Shown piece by piece: positions 35,104 to 43,022 of a DNA stretch of 64,000 bases. The DNA is from Archangium lipolyticum (GTDB lineage: Bacteria > Myxococcota > Myxococcia > Myxococcales > Myxococcaceae). The stretch is from contig NZ_JANKBZ010000004.1 in assembly GCF_024623785.1 (NCBI RefSeq), forward strand, positions 310,001-374,000, written 5' to 3'. Position numbers and translations under genes: made by a program. The notes beneath the pieces were generated by a model that was not told the DNA's origin, did not search any database, and was given only the letters and a program-made list of their open reading frames with translations. Every line of letters starts with the position of its first letter. Position 1 is the stretch's first letter.

Positions 35104-35607
35104 ATGCCAGAGAAGACCAAGCAGTTGCGCGCCAAACGCGCCAAGGCGAAGGGCACGACCATGACGGTGATGGCCTCGGACACCGGCGACGTTCCCGCCG
35201 GCAAGAGCGCCCACGCCCTCAAGAAGAGCCGAAGCATCGTCGGCCGCACCCGCACCACCGAGCGGTCCGTCAGCCGCCGCCGTCCTCCCGGCGAGGGCAA
35301 GACGGCCCAGAGCCTCAAGCTGCCCATCCCGGAGACCGGAAGCTCCACCTCGCGCCGCAAGACGATTCCAGACGAGGCCGCCGCACAGTACCGCCACGGG
35401 ACACGCCGCAAGACGGTCGCCACCGAGGCCGCCGCCGCCTACCGCCGCGAGGAGCGGCCCAAGAATCCTCGCAACGAGGCCAAGCAGCGCCAGGAAGCTC
35501 GCAGCAAGCGCGGCTCGCCCGTGCAGGGCCGCAAGAAGGCCCCCAGCGAGATGGACATCACCCACAGCGGTGGCCCGCGCAAGCGCCTGCCCCTCCACGG
35601 CGGCTGA
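35104..35607 (+). CDS. Arg/Lys-rich repetitive hypothetical protein
   Basis: The 167-residue protein is almost entirely polar and basic, with recurring RRKT motifs (STSRRKTIPDEAAAQYRHG then TRRKTVATEAAAAYRREE, an obvious internal duplication near residues 82-118). It ends GRKKAPSEMDITHSGG plus a short tail, shared with the protein at 33653. SD GGGGAGG precedes the ATG. Its last 50 bases overlap the convergent protease gene. The repeated RRKT-EAAA-YR units could be DNA- or wall-binding. Function unknown. Confidence 0.65.
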   Translation: MPEKTKQLRAKRAKAKGTTMTVMASDTGDVPAGKSAHALKKSRSIVGRTRTTERSVSRRRPPGEGKTAQSLKLPIPETGSSTSRRKTIPDEAAAQYRHGTRRKTVATEAAAAYRREERPKNPRNEAKQRQEARSKRGSPVQGRKKAPSEMDITHSGGPRKRLPLHGG

Positions 35608-36778
35608 GCCACACGCCCCACACGAGCCACGCCAGCGCCCCTGGGCCTGGCGCTCCCGTACAGCCCCGCGCCTCCTCCGGCGCGGTCGGCTGTGTCCGTC
35701 CGCATGGGGTGAAGCACCGGCACGCCTCTTCCCCCTCGGGCTCCAGGCGCGCGCACACGCTCCCCGCTCCACAGTGGGCATCCTCGGTGCAGAGAGCTCC
35801 ATAGTCGCCTTCCCGGAGCGCGGGCTGGAGGCATCGGCCCGGTCCGTCCTCCGTCACGGGGACGCAGGTGAGACCCGAGGGACACTCGGCGTCCCGTGTG
35901 CACGCGTCCGTGCAGAGGGTGTCGGGCGCCAGCACCGGGCCCGGAGGCGGGAGGCTCTCGGCGAGGAAGGGGTGGATGAAGGACTCGAGCAGCGCGTCCA
36001 CCCGGACGTTGAAGGCGTCCTTCCGGCACGCCACGTCCCCGCTCGCCGTGAGGCCCACGAGCACCTCGCGCCCGTCCGAGCCACGCACCAGCACCGGCCC
36101 TCCGCTGTCTCCCACGCAGCTCATCGCCGGCGAGGGCCCTGCGTGGAACGCTCCCGGCTCCACGGAGGTCACCCGCAGGGTGCCCTGTCTCCGCTGGCCC
36201 GAGGGTGCGTTCGCGTCCTTCGTGTCGCCGAAGCCCACCACTCGCGCTTCCTGGCCGGTCTCCAGCTCGCCCCACCCGGGCTCGGGCAGGGGGAACGGTC
36301 GCGCATCCAGGGGTTTCGCGAGACGCAGCAGCGCCGCGTCGAAGGTATGTGTGGCCGCGTCGTAGTCCCAGTGTCTCACCGCCCTCGCCACCCGGGCGAA
36401 CTGGCCTCGCGGCTCGGGCTCGGGCAGGAGCTGGGTGCCCAGGAAGATTTCGTACGCTCCCTCCGTCCCGAAGATGTCCAGGCAGTGCGCCGCCGTCAGC
36501 ACCACGTCCGGCGCGATCAGCGCCCCCGTGCACAGCAGCGTCAGCGGTTCTCCCGTGCAGCGCGCTCGGCGCGACAGCAACGCCACCACCGCCGCGTCAT
36601 CCGGCGCCGCGGTTCCTCCCACGATGGGGGACTCCTGGGTGGATGGAGCCGGAGACGCTGGAGTGGTGGGTGCGCAGGCGCACAGCGTCAACAGTGTGAG
36701 AAGGGGGACGGTGACTCCGTGAAGACCCTCACCCCAGCCCTCTCCCAGAGGGAGAGGGTGATCGCAACCCGGGTTCAT
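35558..36778 (-). CDS. secreted trypsin-like serine protease with MYXO-CTERM-like tail
   Basis: The protein is 406 residues from ATG 36778. The catalytic triad of an S1 protease is clear: LTAAHC, DAALLRL and GDSGGPV, after the mature N-terminus IVGGTA. A Cys-rich region follows (CTDACTRDAECPSGLTC and similar). The end is a tripartite tail (Cys near RGCTG, TM-like ALAWLVWGVWL, then SRRGG), which fits MYXO-CTERM surface anchoring. The hydrophobic signal (VPLLTLLTLCAC) starts about residue 24. The first about 20 codons come from a REP-like element, and no ATG/GTG lies closer, so the true start is uncertain (TTG is possible). Confidence 0.87.
   Translation of the reverse strand: MNPGCDHPLPLGEGWGEGLHGVTVPLLTLLTLCACAPTTPASPAPSTQESPIVGGTAAPDDAAVVALLSRRARCTGEPLTLLCTGALIAPDVVLTAAHCLDIFGTEGAYEIFLGTQLLPEPEPRGQFARVARAVRHWDYDAATHTFDAALLRLAKPLDARPFPLPEPGWGELETGQEARVVGFGDTKDANAPSGQRRQGTLRVTSVEPGAFHAGPSPAMSCVGDSGGPVLVRGSDGREVLVGLTASGDVACRKDAFNVRVDALLESFIHPFLAESLPPPGPVLAPDTLCTDACTRDAECPSGLTCVPVTEDGPGRCLQPALREGDYGALCTEDAHCGAGSVCARLEPEGEEACRCFTPCGRTQPTAPEEARGCTGAPGPGALAWLVWGVWLSRRGGAGACAGHRCG
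36725..36761. repeat. REP-like palindromic element, copy 2
   Basis: It reads as the complement of the copy at 13065. It lies inside the apparent 5' end of the protease gene, coding PLPLGEGWGEG in that frame. It pairs with copy 3, 23 bases away in the same orientation. Confidence 0.75.
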
Positions 36779-36783
36779 CCGAT

Positions 36784-36818
36784 ACCCTCACCCCGTCCCT
36801 CTCCCGAAGGGAGAGGGG
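36784..36818. repeat. REP-like palindromic element, copy 3
   Basis: It matches the family core with the palindrome loop changed to GAA. It sits between the protease start and the end of the next minus-strand gene at 36828, where a hairpin could separate the two messages. Confidence 0.75.
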
Positions 36819-36827
36819 TTGTCGCGC

Positions 36828-37397
36828 TCACTGGACCCGCGCCTGCTCCTCTTTTCGCGCTGCTTCCTCCAACGCCACTGTTTCTTCTCTCAGCTTTCCC
36901 AGCCTCGCCCGGTGGCGGGTGAGTTGCACCTCCAGCCTCCTCGCCTCCGCTTCGTCCCCTCGCGTCCGCGCCGCCGCGCGCTCCTGCTCCAGCCGCTCCA
37001 CGTCCCGCCCCAACAGCTCCGTGATGCGCACCATCTTCTCGTGCCGCCATGCCGCCGTCTGCGGCTTCTCCGGCTCGATTGGATCGTTCTCCTGCGGCAG
37101 CGGATTCTCCACCTCCGGCTCCGGCACCACATCCCCGGGTCCGATCGGCACCACCGTCGCCCGGAGCCCCTCCGCTGCCTGCTCGGGCGCCTCGGGCTTC
37201 ACCGGCTCGGGCTTCGCTGGCCCCGTGATGGGCGACACGCGCGCGGGCTCGGGCGCCTTGGACACCTCCACGGGCGGAGCCTTCCGCTTCGAGGTGCCGG
37301 TGGCTTCCGGCACGGGCCAGAGGAAGCGCAGCGCCAGCGCGGTCCCCAGCAGCAGACCCGCGGCAAGCGGTGGAACCCATCGGGAACGGTTGTTCAT
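36828..37397 (-). CDS. single-TM protein with proline-rich linker and coiled coil
   Basis: The 189-residue protein starts at MNNRSRW (37397). It has one N-terminal TM helix (LAAGLLLGTALALRFLW, about 10-26). A Pro/Glu/Lys-rich linker (about 35-110; KPEPVKPEAPEQAAEG and similar) comes next, then a charged coiled coil (about 115-185; MVRITELLGRDVERLEQERA, LRVQ end). It would be anchored in the inner membrane with a periplasm-spanning linker. No family is recognised. It is the last gene of a minus-strand run from 38735. Confidence 0.65.
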   Translation of the reverse strand: MNNRSRWVPPLAAGLLLGTALALRFLWPVPEATGTSKRKAPPVEVSKAPEPARVSPITGPAKPEPVKPEAPEQAAEGLRATVVPIGPGDVVPEPEVENPLPQENDPIEPEKPQTAAWRHEKMVRITELLGRDVERLEQERAAARTRGDEAEARRLEVQLTRHRARLGKLREETVALEEAARKEEQARVQ

Positions 37398-37440
37398 CGC
37401 GCGTCCATTCTCTCCCAACAGGGGCCCACCGCGCCTTCAC

Positions 37441-37830
37441 TCACAGGCGCAGCTTCCAGCCCTCCGGGTACTCCTCCACCCGTAGGAGCATCGGCTGCTC
37501 GCGGACCCGCCCGTTCCTCGCCACCCGCGCGCGCACCATCACCGCGCTCGAGTCCCGCCCGTCCACCTTCGCGTCCAGCACCTCCACCAGGGAGACGCCG
37601 TGCTCGTTCAGCTCGTCCACCGTCGCCCGGCAGGTGTCCGGCCCCTTGCCCACCAGCAACGGGCCGAGCACCGCGCAGTCCCCCGCCGGCAGCGCCTCGA
37701 AGAAGCGCCGCACCGTGGCCCGCGCGGCCTCGGTCTTCCCCGTCTCCGAGGGTCTACAGGCGAGGGCGGCCAGCAGGCCCAGCCACACCGCGGCGCGCGG
37801 CACCGCCCTCATCAGCACGAAGCGTGTCAT
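37441..37830 (-). CDS. small lipoprotein
   Basis: The 129-residue protein starts at ATG 37830, which shares one base with the stop of the upstream gene (TGATG). A signal peptide ends with the lipobox LAALAC (about residue 25). The mature part (VRRFFEALPAGDCAVLGPLL, TVDELNEHGVSLVEVLDAKV, VMVRARVARNGRV, then LLRVEEYPEGWKL) looks like an NTF2/SnoaL-like fold without catalytic residues. Function unknown. It is probably translated together with the Cys-rich lipoprotein. Confidence 0.7.
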   Translation of the reverse strand: MTRFVLMRAVPRAAVWLGLLAALACRPSETGKTEAARATVRRFFEALPAGDCAVLGPLLVGKGPDTCRATVDELNEHGVSLVEVLDAKVDGRDSSAVMVRARVARNGRVREQPMLLRVEEYPEGWKLRL

Positions 37831-38735
37831 CAGTAGCAGTTGGGCGCGTACAGCTCGTCGTCGCTCGCGGAGGCGAACTGGTCGTCGCAGTAGGCGCTCG
37901 CCAGCGCGTGGCCGTTGCGCACGCAGCCGTCGTGGTTGGTGGCGTCCAACGTGTACTGGGTGTCGCCTCCGCAACCCCCGCCGCAGCGGCCGAAGCAGAT
38001 GCCCTGCACCTTCGGACGGCTCCAGTGGTCCGGCTCGCCGCACACCCAGGAGCCGCCGCTCAGGTAGTACTCGTCACCGCTGCACGTGGCGTGGTTGCCC
38101 AGCTGGGCGATCTGCTGGTTGATGGTGGCGTCGAAGCCGCCATGCTGGCAGTCGTGCTTCGCGTACGAGTACCAGTTGAAGCTGCCACCGCAGCTGCCCG
38201 TGTAGCTGCCGTTGCACTTCGCGTAGCTGCACAGCATCGTGTAGCCGCGCCCCTGCTCGCCCATCACCGTGCGCTGCAGCTCCACGGTGCCCGGGTGCTC
38301 GGCCCACAGGCCCACCGCGCGCCGCAGGTACTTCGCCTCGGGCGACGCCGCGTCACTGGCCGGCAGCTGCGCGTTGAGCGCCGCGTACAGGCCCGTCAGC
38401 AGCTCCCGGTCCCCGTCCAGCATCTGCGTGTCCAGGCCGCTCTCCTCCGCGAACCCGTCCAGCGATGACACGCCGTTGGCCGCGTCCACCAGGCCCGTCA
38501 GCGTCATGCCGTTCTGCCGCAGCTCGATGCGGTAGACGCCCTCCTCCACCGAACGCGAGGAGAAGCCCACCTCGAGGCCCCCCTGCACGTAGCGGCCAGA
38601 CACCACCCCGGCCTCCTGCGTCAGCTCCAGCCCGTCCGCGGCCTTCAGCTCTTCGTCCGTGCGCGTCGGCTCGCTGCCCTGCCCACCGCAACCCCACAGC
38701 ATCATCGCCGCGACTGCTCCGAGTACCTTCCGCAT
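37830..38735 (-). CDS. Cys-rich secreted lipoprotein with PLA2-like HDxC motif
   Basis: The 301-residue protein starts at MRKVLGAV (38735) with lipobox LWGCGG (Cys about 16). The middle is polar. The last about 130 residues hold many cysteines (CSYAKCNGSYTGSCGG, CQHGGFD, ICFGRCGGGCGG). Near the end, TNHDGCVRNGHAL is followed by SAYCDDQF and DDELYAPNC. HD-x-C-V-R-N plus a downstream C-x-D resembles secreted phospholipase A2-type or related disulfide-rich folds. I cannot name the family. It is probably outer-membrane or surface. Confidence 0.68.
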   Translation of the reverse strand: MRKVLGAVAAMMLWGCGGQGSEPTRTDEELKAADGLELTQEAGVVSGRYVQGGLEVGFSSRSVEEGVYRIELRQNGMTLTGLVDAANGVSSLDGFAEESGLDTQMLDGDRELLTGLYAALNAQLPASDAASPEAKYLRRAVGLWAEHPGTVELQRTVMGEQGRGYTMLCSYAKCNGSYTGSCGGSFNWYSYAKHDCQHGGFDATINQQIAQLGNHATCSGDEYYLSGGSWVCGEPDHWSRPKVQGICFGRCGGGCGGDTQYTLDATNHDGCVRNGHALASAYCDDQFASASDDELYAPNCY

Positions 38736-38845
38736 AGGCGCGTATCCCCTCCTGCCTCGATTCCTGCCTCGATATTCCCAAAAGCAGAGAAAATAAGAGG
38801 ATTCGGCTTTAACGGACCTGTTGCCTTCCAGCAAGTCGTGGCGCG

Positions 38846-39673
38846 TCAAGCCGGCGGGGCCTCACGGCGGAACAAGGGGAGCGCCCCGGCGGCGCGGGCG
38901 AGGCCCGTGGCCCCCTCGGGGAGGGACTCGTGGGCGCCAATGGCGAGCAGCCCCCCGGGCTCCAACCGCTCCAGGAGGCGCGCCAGCACCTCGCGCTGCA
39001 CGGGCGGCGCGAAGTAGGTGAAGGCCACATTGCGGCAGAGCACCAGGTGGAAGGGGCCCTCGGGCATGCGCTGGCGCAGGTCCTCCAGGCGGAAGTCGAG
39101 CCCCTCGCGGTACTCGGGCCGCAGGCACAGCAACTCCTCCCGGGGCGTGAAGGCCCGGTCCACCCACCCGGAGGGCAGCTCCCGCAGCGTGGCGCGCCGG
39201 TAGCAGCCCTGACGCGCACGCTCCAGGAGCGAGGCGTCCGCGTCGGTGGCCACCAGCTCCAGGCGGAAGTCGGGGAAGCGCGGCCACAGGCCCAGCCGGA
39301 AGAGGACGGCGACGGTGTAGGGCTCCTCGCCCGAGGCACACCCGGCGCTCCACACGCGCAGCAGGGAGCCGCCCCGGGCCCGCTCGGCCTCCAGCACCTC
39401 GGGGAGCAGCGGCTCGCGCAGCGCGTCGAAGACACCCTGGTCCCGGTAGAAGCGGGAGATGGTGACGCGGCACAACGCATCGAGCACGGCGCGCTCGGCC
39501 GCGTCCCCCTCCAACCGCTCGAGGTAGGCGGCCAGCCCCGGCACTCCGAGCGCCTTCATCCGCCGGCCGACGCGCTTGCACACCTGCCCGCGCACGCGGC
39601 GGAACCCCTCGTAGCGCAGGCCCAGGCGAGGCGCGGCCCACCGCAGCAACTCCAGGCACTCGGCATCCGTCAC
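38846..39673 (-). CDS. cheR: CheR-type protein-glutamate methyltransferase
   Basis: The 275-residue protein starts at GTG 39673, 6 bases after GGGGGAGG; an upstream ATG at 39694 is open but would put that site inside the gene. An N-terminal helical domain (about 1-75) is followed by the SAM domain: TISRFYRDQGVFDAL, WSAGCASGEEPYT (motif I), LVATDADASLLERARQG, and LCRNVAFTYF. That last is the CheR catalytic-site motif with Tyr-Phe. CheR adds methyl groups to receptor Glu residues. No other chemotaxis gene is in the window, so it is an orphan or part of a dispersed system. Confidence 0.92.
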   Translation of the reverse strand: MTDAECLELLRWAAPRLGLRYEGFRRVRGQVCKRVGRRMKALGVPGLAAYLERLEGDAAERAVLDALCRVTISRFYRDQGVFDALREPLLPEVLEAERARGGSLLRVWSAGCASGEEPYTVAVLFRLGLWPRFPDFRLELVATDADASLLERARQGCYRRATLRELPSGWVDRAFTPREELLCLRPEYREGLDFRLEDLRQRMPEGPFHLVLCRNVAFTYFAPPVQREVLARLLERLEPGGLLAIGAHESLPEGATGLARAAGALPLFRREAPPA

Positions 39674-39907
39674 GCGGCACCTCCCCCGTGTCATCCCGTC
39701 TCCGGGCCGGTCGGAGCGGGACCGACAGGAGAGCAGGTCCCCCGAGTCCGGAAACCACCAGTCGCGGAGGGCTGTTCAGGGTCCGACGTGAGCACCGTAC
39801 ACCCGGGCAGGAGCTTTACACCTGCGTCTGCCTTCACTGTTGAGACCTCGGCGGGCAACCCCCACCCAGGCCCGACGGGAGCCGGCGCAGGCCGGATGGA
39901 GGCAGTC

Positions 39908-41287
39908 ATGGTTGGAGGCGGCAAGCGGGCATGCGGGCGTCTGTGTCTCGTCTTCGTGGTGTCCGTGCTCACGGCCTGCGGTCCGGACGGTGGGCACGAA
40001 GACCCCAACACGGAGTGCCGTGAGGGCCCGAGGACCGGCAGGCAGCACTCCCCCGGGGGTGAGACGCAGTGGGTGCGCACGGTACGGAGCGAGGGAGGGA
40101 GCGACGTTCCGGTAGCCGTCACGCACGACCGGCAGGACAACGTCATCACCGTGAGCAATCACCTCACGCCCATCGACTTCGGACACGGCCCCCTGGGCAC
40201 GCCCTCGGGGGCATACGTCCTCGTCGTGTCGAAGTACTCGCCACGCGGCGAGTTGCTGTGGGTCCGCTTGCTCGAGGCTCCCGCGCGCACCGGGGTGAGG
40301 CCCTACGTGCGAGCCCAGGCGCTCACGGCCGACAGGCACGGGAACCTCTTCCTCACGGGCCAGCAGAGCGGCGGATTGGACCTTGGAGGAGGACCGCTGC
40401 CGGCTGGCGCGTTCCTCGCGCGGTTGGATCCGGAGGGACATCCGCGCCAGGCCCGAGCCCTGCCCATCAGCGCCACGGAGCTGGCCGTGAACACGTGGGG
40501 CGACATCACCCTCTCGGGCGTCCTGTCGGGACAGGTGGACTTCGGCCAGGGGCCGGTCACGGGCAATGGCAATGCCTATCTCGTCCAGTATGGACCCGAG
40601 GGCGGGTTGCGCTGGGTCTACGTCGACTCCGCGCGCGGCGTTCCGATGGACCTCGCGCAGGATGAGGCGGGAGACCTCTACCTGGCGGGCGGCCAGTTCC
40701 TCCCCCCCTCTCCGTTCCCCACGCCCTTCCTCACCCGCATCACCTCCGAGGGCAGGCACCAGTGGACGCGGCGGCTCCAGGGAGCATCGGGACTGGCCAT
40801 GAGCGTGGCGGCCCGGGGCGGCCAGGTGGTGGTGTCCGGCCACTTCACGGGGAGCTTCGCCTTCCGTCAGCAGACGTTCTCCGCGCCCGCGACCCGTGGC
40901 CTGGTGCTCGCCTACGAGCGCGAGGGGAAGGAGCGCTGGGGCTACCTGCTCGGCAGCACCTGGGGACTGGTGGCGGTGGACCAGGGCCAGGGCGTGGTGG
41001 TGGCCGGCCGCTACACGGGATGCGAGGACTTCGGCCTCGGACTCGGAGGGCTCGAGGGCTACCCGGGCGCGACCAACCTGTACGTGCTGCGGCTCCAACG
41101 CCCCACGGGGAAGCTCCAGTGGTTCCACGGCTACCCCTCCACCGGGACACTGCCACAGGACCTCTCCGTGACACGCCAGGGAGAGGCGACCCTCGTGGGC
41201 ACCTTCCGGGACCCGGTGGACCTCGGCACCGGCCCGCTGGCTCCGGGCCCGGGCTCCAACACCTTCGTCCTCCAGTTGGAGCGCTGA
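39908..41287 (+). CDS. beta-propeller-like lipoprotein
   Basis: The 459-residue protein starts at MVGGGKRACG with GGAGG 5 bases upstream of ATG 39908; an ATG at 39896 is also in frame. Lipobox VLTAC (about residue 24). Six to seven similar units follow, each with G-N-x-(F/Y)-L-(T/A)-G-x-(F/Y/Q) and D(F/L)G-G motifs: HGNLFLTGQQSGGLDLGGG, WGDITLSGVLSGQVDFGQG, GDLYLAGGQF, and QGVVVAGRYTG. This is the SBBP/NHL-like pattern of secreted propellers in myxobacteria. It is probably surface exposed; its ligand is unknown. Confidence 0.8.
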   Translation: MVGGGKRACGRLCLVFVVSVLTACGPDGGHEDPNTECREGPRTGRQHSPGGETQWVRTVRSEGGSDVPVAVTHDRQDNVITVSNHLTPIDFGHGPLGTPSGAYVLVVSKYSPRGELLWVRLLEAPARTGVRPYVRAQALTADRHGNLFLTGQQSGGLDLGGGPLPAGAFLARLDPEGHPRQARALPISATELAVNTWGDITLSGVLSGQVDFGQGPVTGNGNAYLVQYGPEGGLRWVYVDSARGVPMDLAQDEAGDLYLAGGQFLPPSPFPTPFLTRITSEGRHQWTRRLQGASGLAMSVAARGGQVVVSGHFTGSFAFRQQTFSAPATRGLVLAYEREGKERWGYLLGSTWGLVAVDQGQGVVVAGRYTGCEDFGLGLGGLEGYPGATNLYVLRLQRPTGKLQWFHGYPSTGTLPQDLSVTRQGEATLVGTFRDPVDLGTGPLAPGPGSNTFVLQLER

Positions 41288-41301
41288 AGACGGAGCGGAG
41301 G

Positions 41302-42213
41302 TCAGTCGAGGAACCGGCGCTCCCAGCGGCGCCTGTCCTCCGGGCGGAATCGGCTCTCGGGGAGGGGCCCCTCGTAGAACCAGGGCTCCAGCACGCGCGC
41401 CAGCTCGCGGTAGGCGGGCAGCGTACGGCCCTGCTCGGTATCACCCGCGTCCGGCCACTCCCCGAGCGTCACCAGCACCCGGTCGCCGTCCAACTCCTGC
41501 ACCATGGTGCCCGGTGAGCGCAGCCGCGCGCGCAATGCCGCCGCGCCGCCCAGCTCTCCCAACACCGGCTGGCCCAGGAACGTCAGCCACGAGGGGCCGC
41601 GCACCCGCGTGCCGATGTTGTACGAGTAGAGCGCCACGTCGGGGAGATCCATGCCCGGGTAGCGGAAGCACAGGTCCTGGATCTCCTTCGTTACCCCCAC
41701 CACATCGTTCGGACCCAGGAAGGCCATGCCCCCGTTACCGGAGCAGAAAGGCAGAGGGGCCGCCAGCTCCAGCGCCAGTGCTCGCACCCGCTCGGGTCCC
41801 TGCTCCTCCAGGTACTCCGTGGGCAACCAGAACGACGCCACGCAGGCGTGCTCCTTCGCCCCCCTCCACTCGGGGTTGTCGAGGTGCCTGCCGTAGTATT
41901 CGAAGTGGAACCTCTCCGGACCGCCCGTTCTGACGTCTTCCAGGATGACGCGAGGCCAGGGGTCCTCCAACAGATTGCGCCGGTTGAGCGCCCAGCCTGC
42001 CTCATCGAGAACCTGATCATCGCCTTCATCGTCTACATAAAAGCCAAGATTCTCCATCCCTACCGCGTCCAGGTAGGTGTCCATCGAGCGCATCACCGCC
42101 CGCGCCATCTGCGTGTGTGGCCGGCGCATGTAGAAGTCCAGCCGCAAGCCCTCATATATCCAGTATCCGCGGGACTCTGTACGGAGGCGGATTCTCGGGT
42201 AACGCTCACTCAC
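41302..42213 (-). CDS. DUF3396 (type VI immunity-like) protein of the second toxin cassette
   Basis: The 303-residue protein starts at GTG 42213, overlapping the toxin stop by GTGA. It shares the signature of the other two copies: LDFYMRRPHTQMARAVMRSM, YVDDEGDDQVLDEAGW, FWLPTEYLEEQGP, then VRALALELAAPLP, and ends DRRRWERRFLD, near-identical to the others. Sequence is clearly more distant than the other pair. Predicted to neutralise the VRR-Nuc-like domain of the gene just upstream. It lies about 22 kb from the related copies. Confidence 0.87.
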   Translation of the reverse strand: MSERYPRIRLRTESRGYWIYEGLRLDFYMRRPHTQMARAVMRSMDTYLDAVGMENLGFYVDDEGDDQVLDEAGWALNRRNLLEDPWPRVILEDVRTGGPERFHFEYYGRHLDNPEWRGAKEHACVASFWLPTEYLEEQGPERVRALALELAAPLPFCSGNGGMAFLGPNDVVGVTKEIQDLCFRYPGMDLPDVALYSYNIGTRVRGPSWLTFLGQPVLGELGGAAALRARLRSPGTMVQELDGDRVLVTLGEWPDAGDTEQGRTLPAYRELARVLEPWFYEGPLPESRFRPEDRRRWERRFLD

Positions 42214-43022
42214 CAGAAGGCTCCTTTTCGAGGGCCGATGAGCTCGACCTCGGGTCCGAAGGCCTCCTTATAGATATCGCCCTGCGATCTACCCGCATAA
42301 CGGTGTCCCGGAGGATACGTCCTCCATCTGGGCCGCTCATCGAAGTTCACACAACGGAACTTGAAGTCATAGACGGCCCGCACCTGGAGCGGGTCTCCGG
42401 TGTGGATGACCACATCGGGTTCCAACGTTCCCTTCAGCGCCTCGCCTCCCTGACGCAGCAGCGCCTCCTTCTCCGAAGGACTGACGAGCGACTTCTCTCC
42501 CGTCTCCCTTTTGAACCGGTAGCGCTGCTTGAAGCTGAACTTCAGGCCCATTTCCCTCAGCTTCACCTCGGCGCACTTCATGGCCACCTCGTGCATCTCC
42601 AGCCCGAGCCGCATGGCCCACGTCACGCTCCTCCCCTTCGTGTCCACGGTCATCTTGTTGCACTCTCCCGCGTTGGGCACCGGCCCCTCGAAGGTCCCCG
42701 TGTGACTCAGCAGTACCTCCGTGCGAGCCAGGTCCGCGCATTGTTCCAACGCGCTCTGGATGGAGCTTTGCGTCACATCGCCCTGAGCAGATGCCACCAC
42801 GCCCGCGGAAGCCACGACCGTGCCCACCGTCTGCACCGGTTCGGTGGCGACCTCCCTTCCCGTCGCGGTGGCGCAGTAGACGGGATTCACCCTGCACCGG
42901 GCACTCAGTGAATCCTGGGCGTAGTGACTCGGAACACCTCGGACAGGCGTGCTCGCACAGGCTCCGAGCAGCAGACAGCCAGCAAGCAACCATCCCAGTC
43001 GATGCATGAGCCGGTCCGGCAT
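42210..43022 (-). CDS. lipoprotein with C-terminal VRR-Nuc-like nuclease, SitA-like toxin candidate
   Basis: The 270-residue protein starts at ATG 43022 with GGAGGGGAG directly before. Lipobox LLGAC (Cys22). The architecture matches the toxin at 17630: SARCRVNPVYC, LEQCADLAR, WAMRLGLEMHEVAMKCAEVK, FSFKQRYRFKRETGEKSLVS. The C-terminal site has EPDVVI with D203, VYDFKF with D219 and K221, and QGDIY with Q247. The two toxins align over their whole length, but the last about 25 residues differ. The GTGA overlap couples it to the DUF3396 gene. Best read as a polymorphic lipoprotein nuclease toxin. Confidence 0.8.
   Translation of the reverse strand: MPDRLMHRLGWLLAGCLLLGACASTPVRGVPSHYAQDSLSARCRVNPVYCATATGREVATEPVQTVGTVVASAGVVASAQGDVTQSSIQSALEQCADLARTEVLLSHTGTFEGPVPNAGECNKMTVDTKGRSVTWAMRLGLEMHEVAMKCAEVKLREMGLKFSFKQRYRFKRETGEKSLVSPSEKEALLRQGGEALKGTLEPDVVIHTGDPLQVRAVYDFKFRCVNFDERPRWRTYPPGHRYAGRSQGDIYKEAFGPEVELIGPRKGAFW

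Noticed and set aside
33653-35607. CRISPR-like or tandem DNA repeat behind the repetitive basic proteins
   Set aside because: Similarity is at the protein motif level only. There are no regular DNA repeats with spacers.
38745-38775. Short direct repeat CCTGCCTCGAT x2 upstream of the Cys-rich lipoprotein gene
   Set aside because: Only about 11 bases repeated once in a GC-rich leader. It could be an operator but there is not enough to call it.
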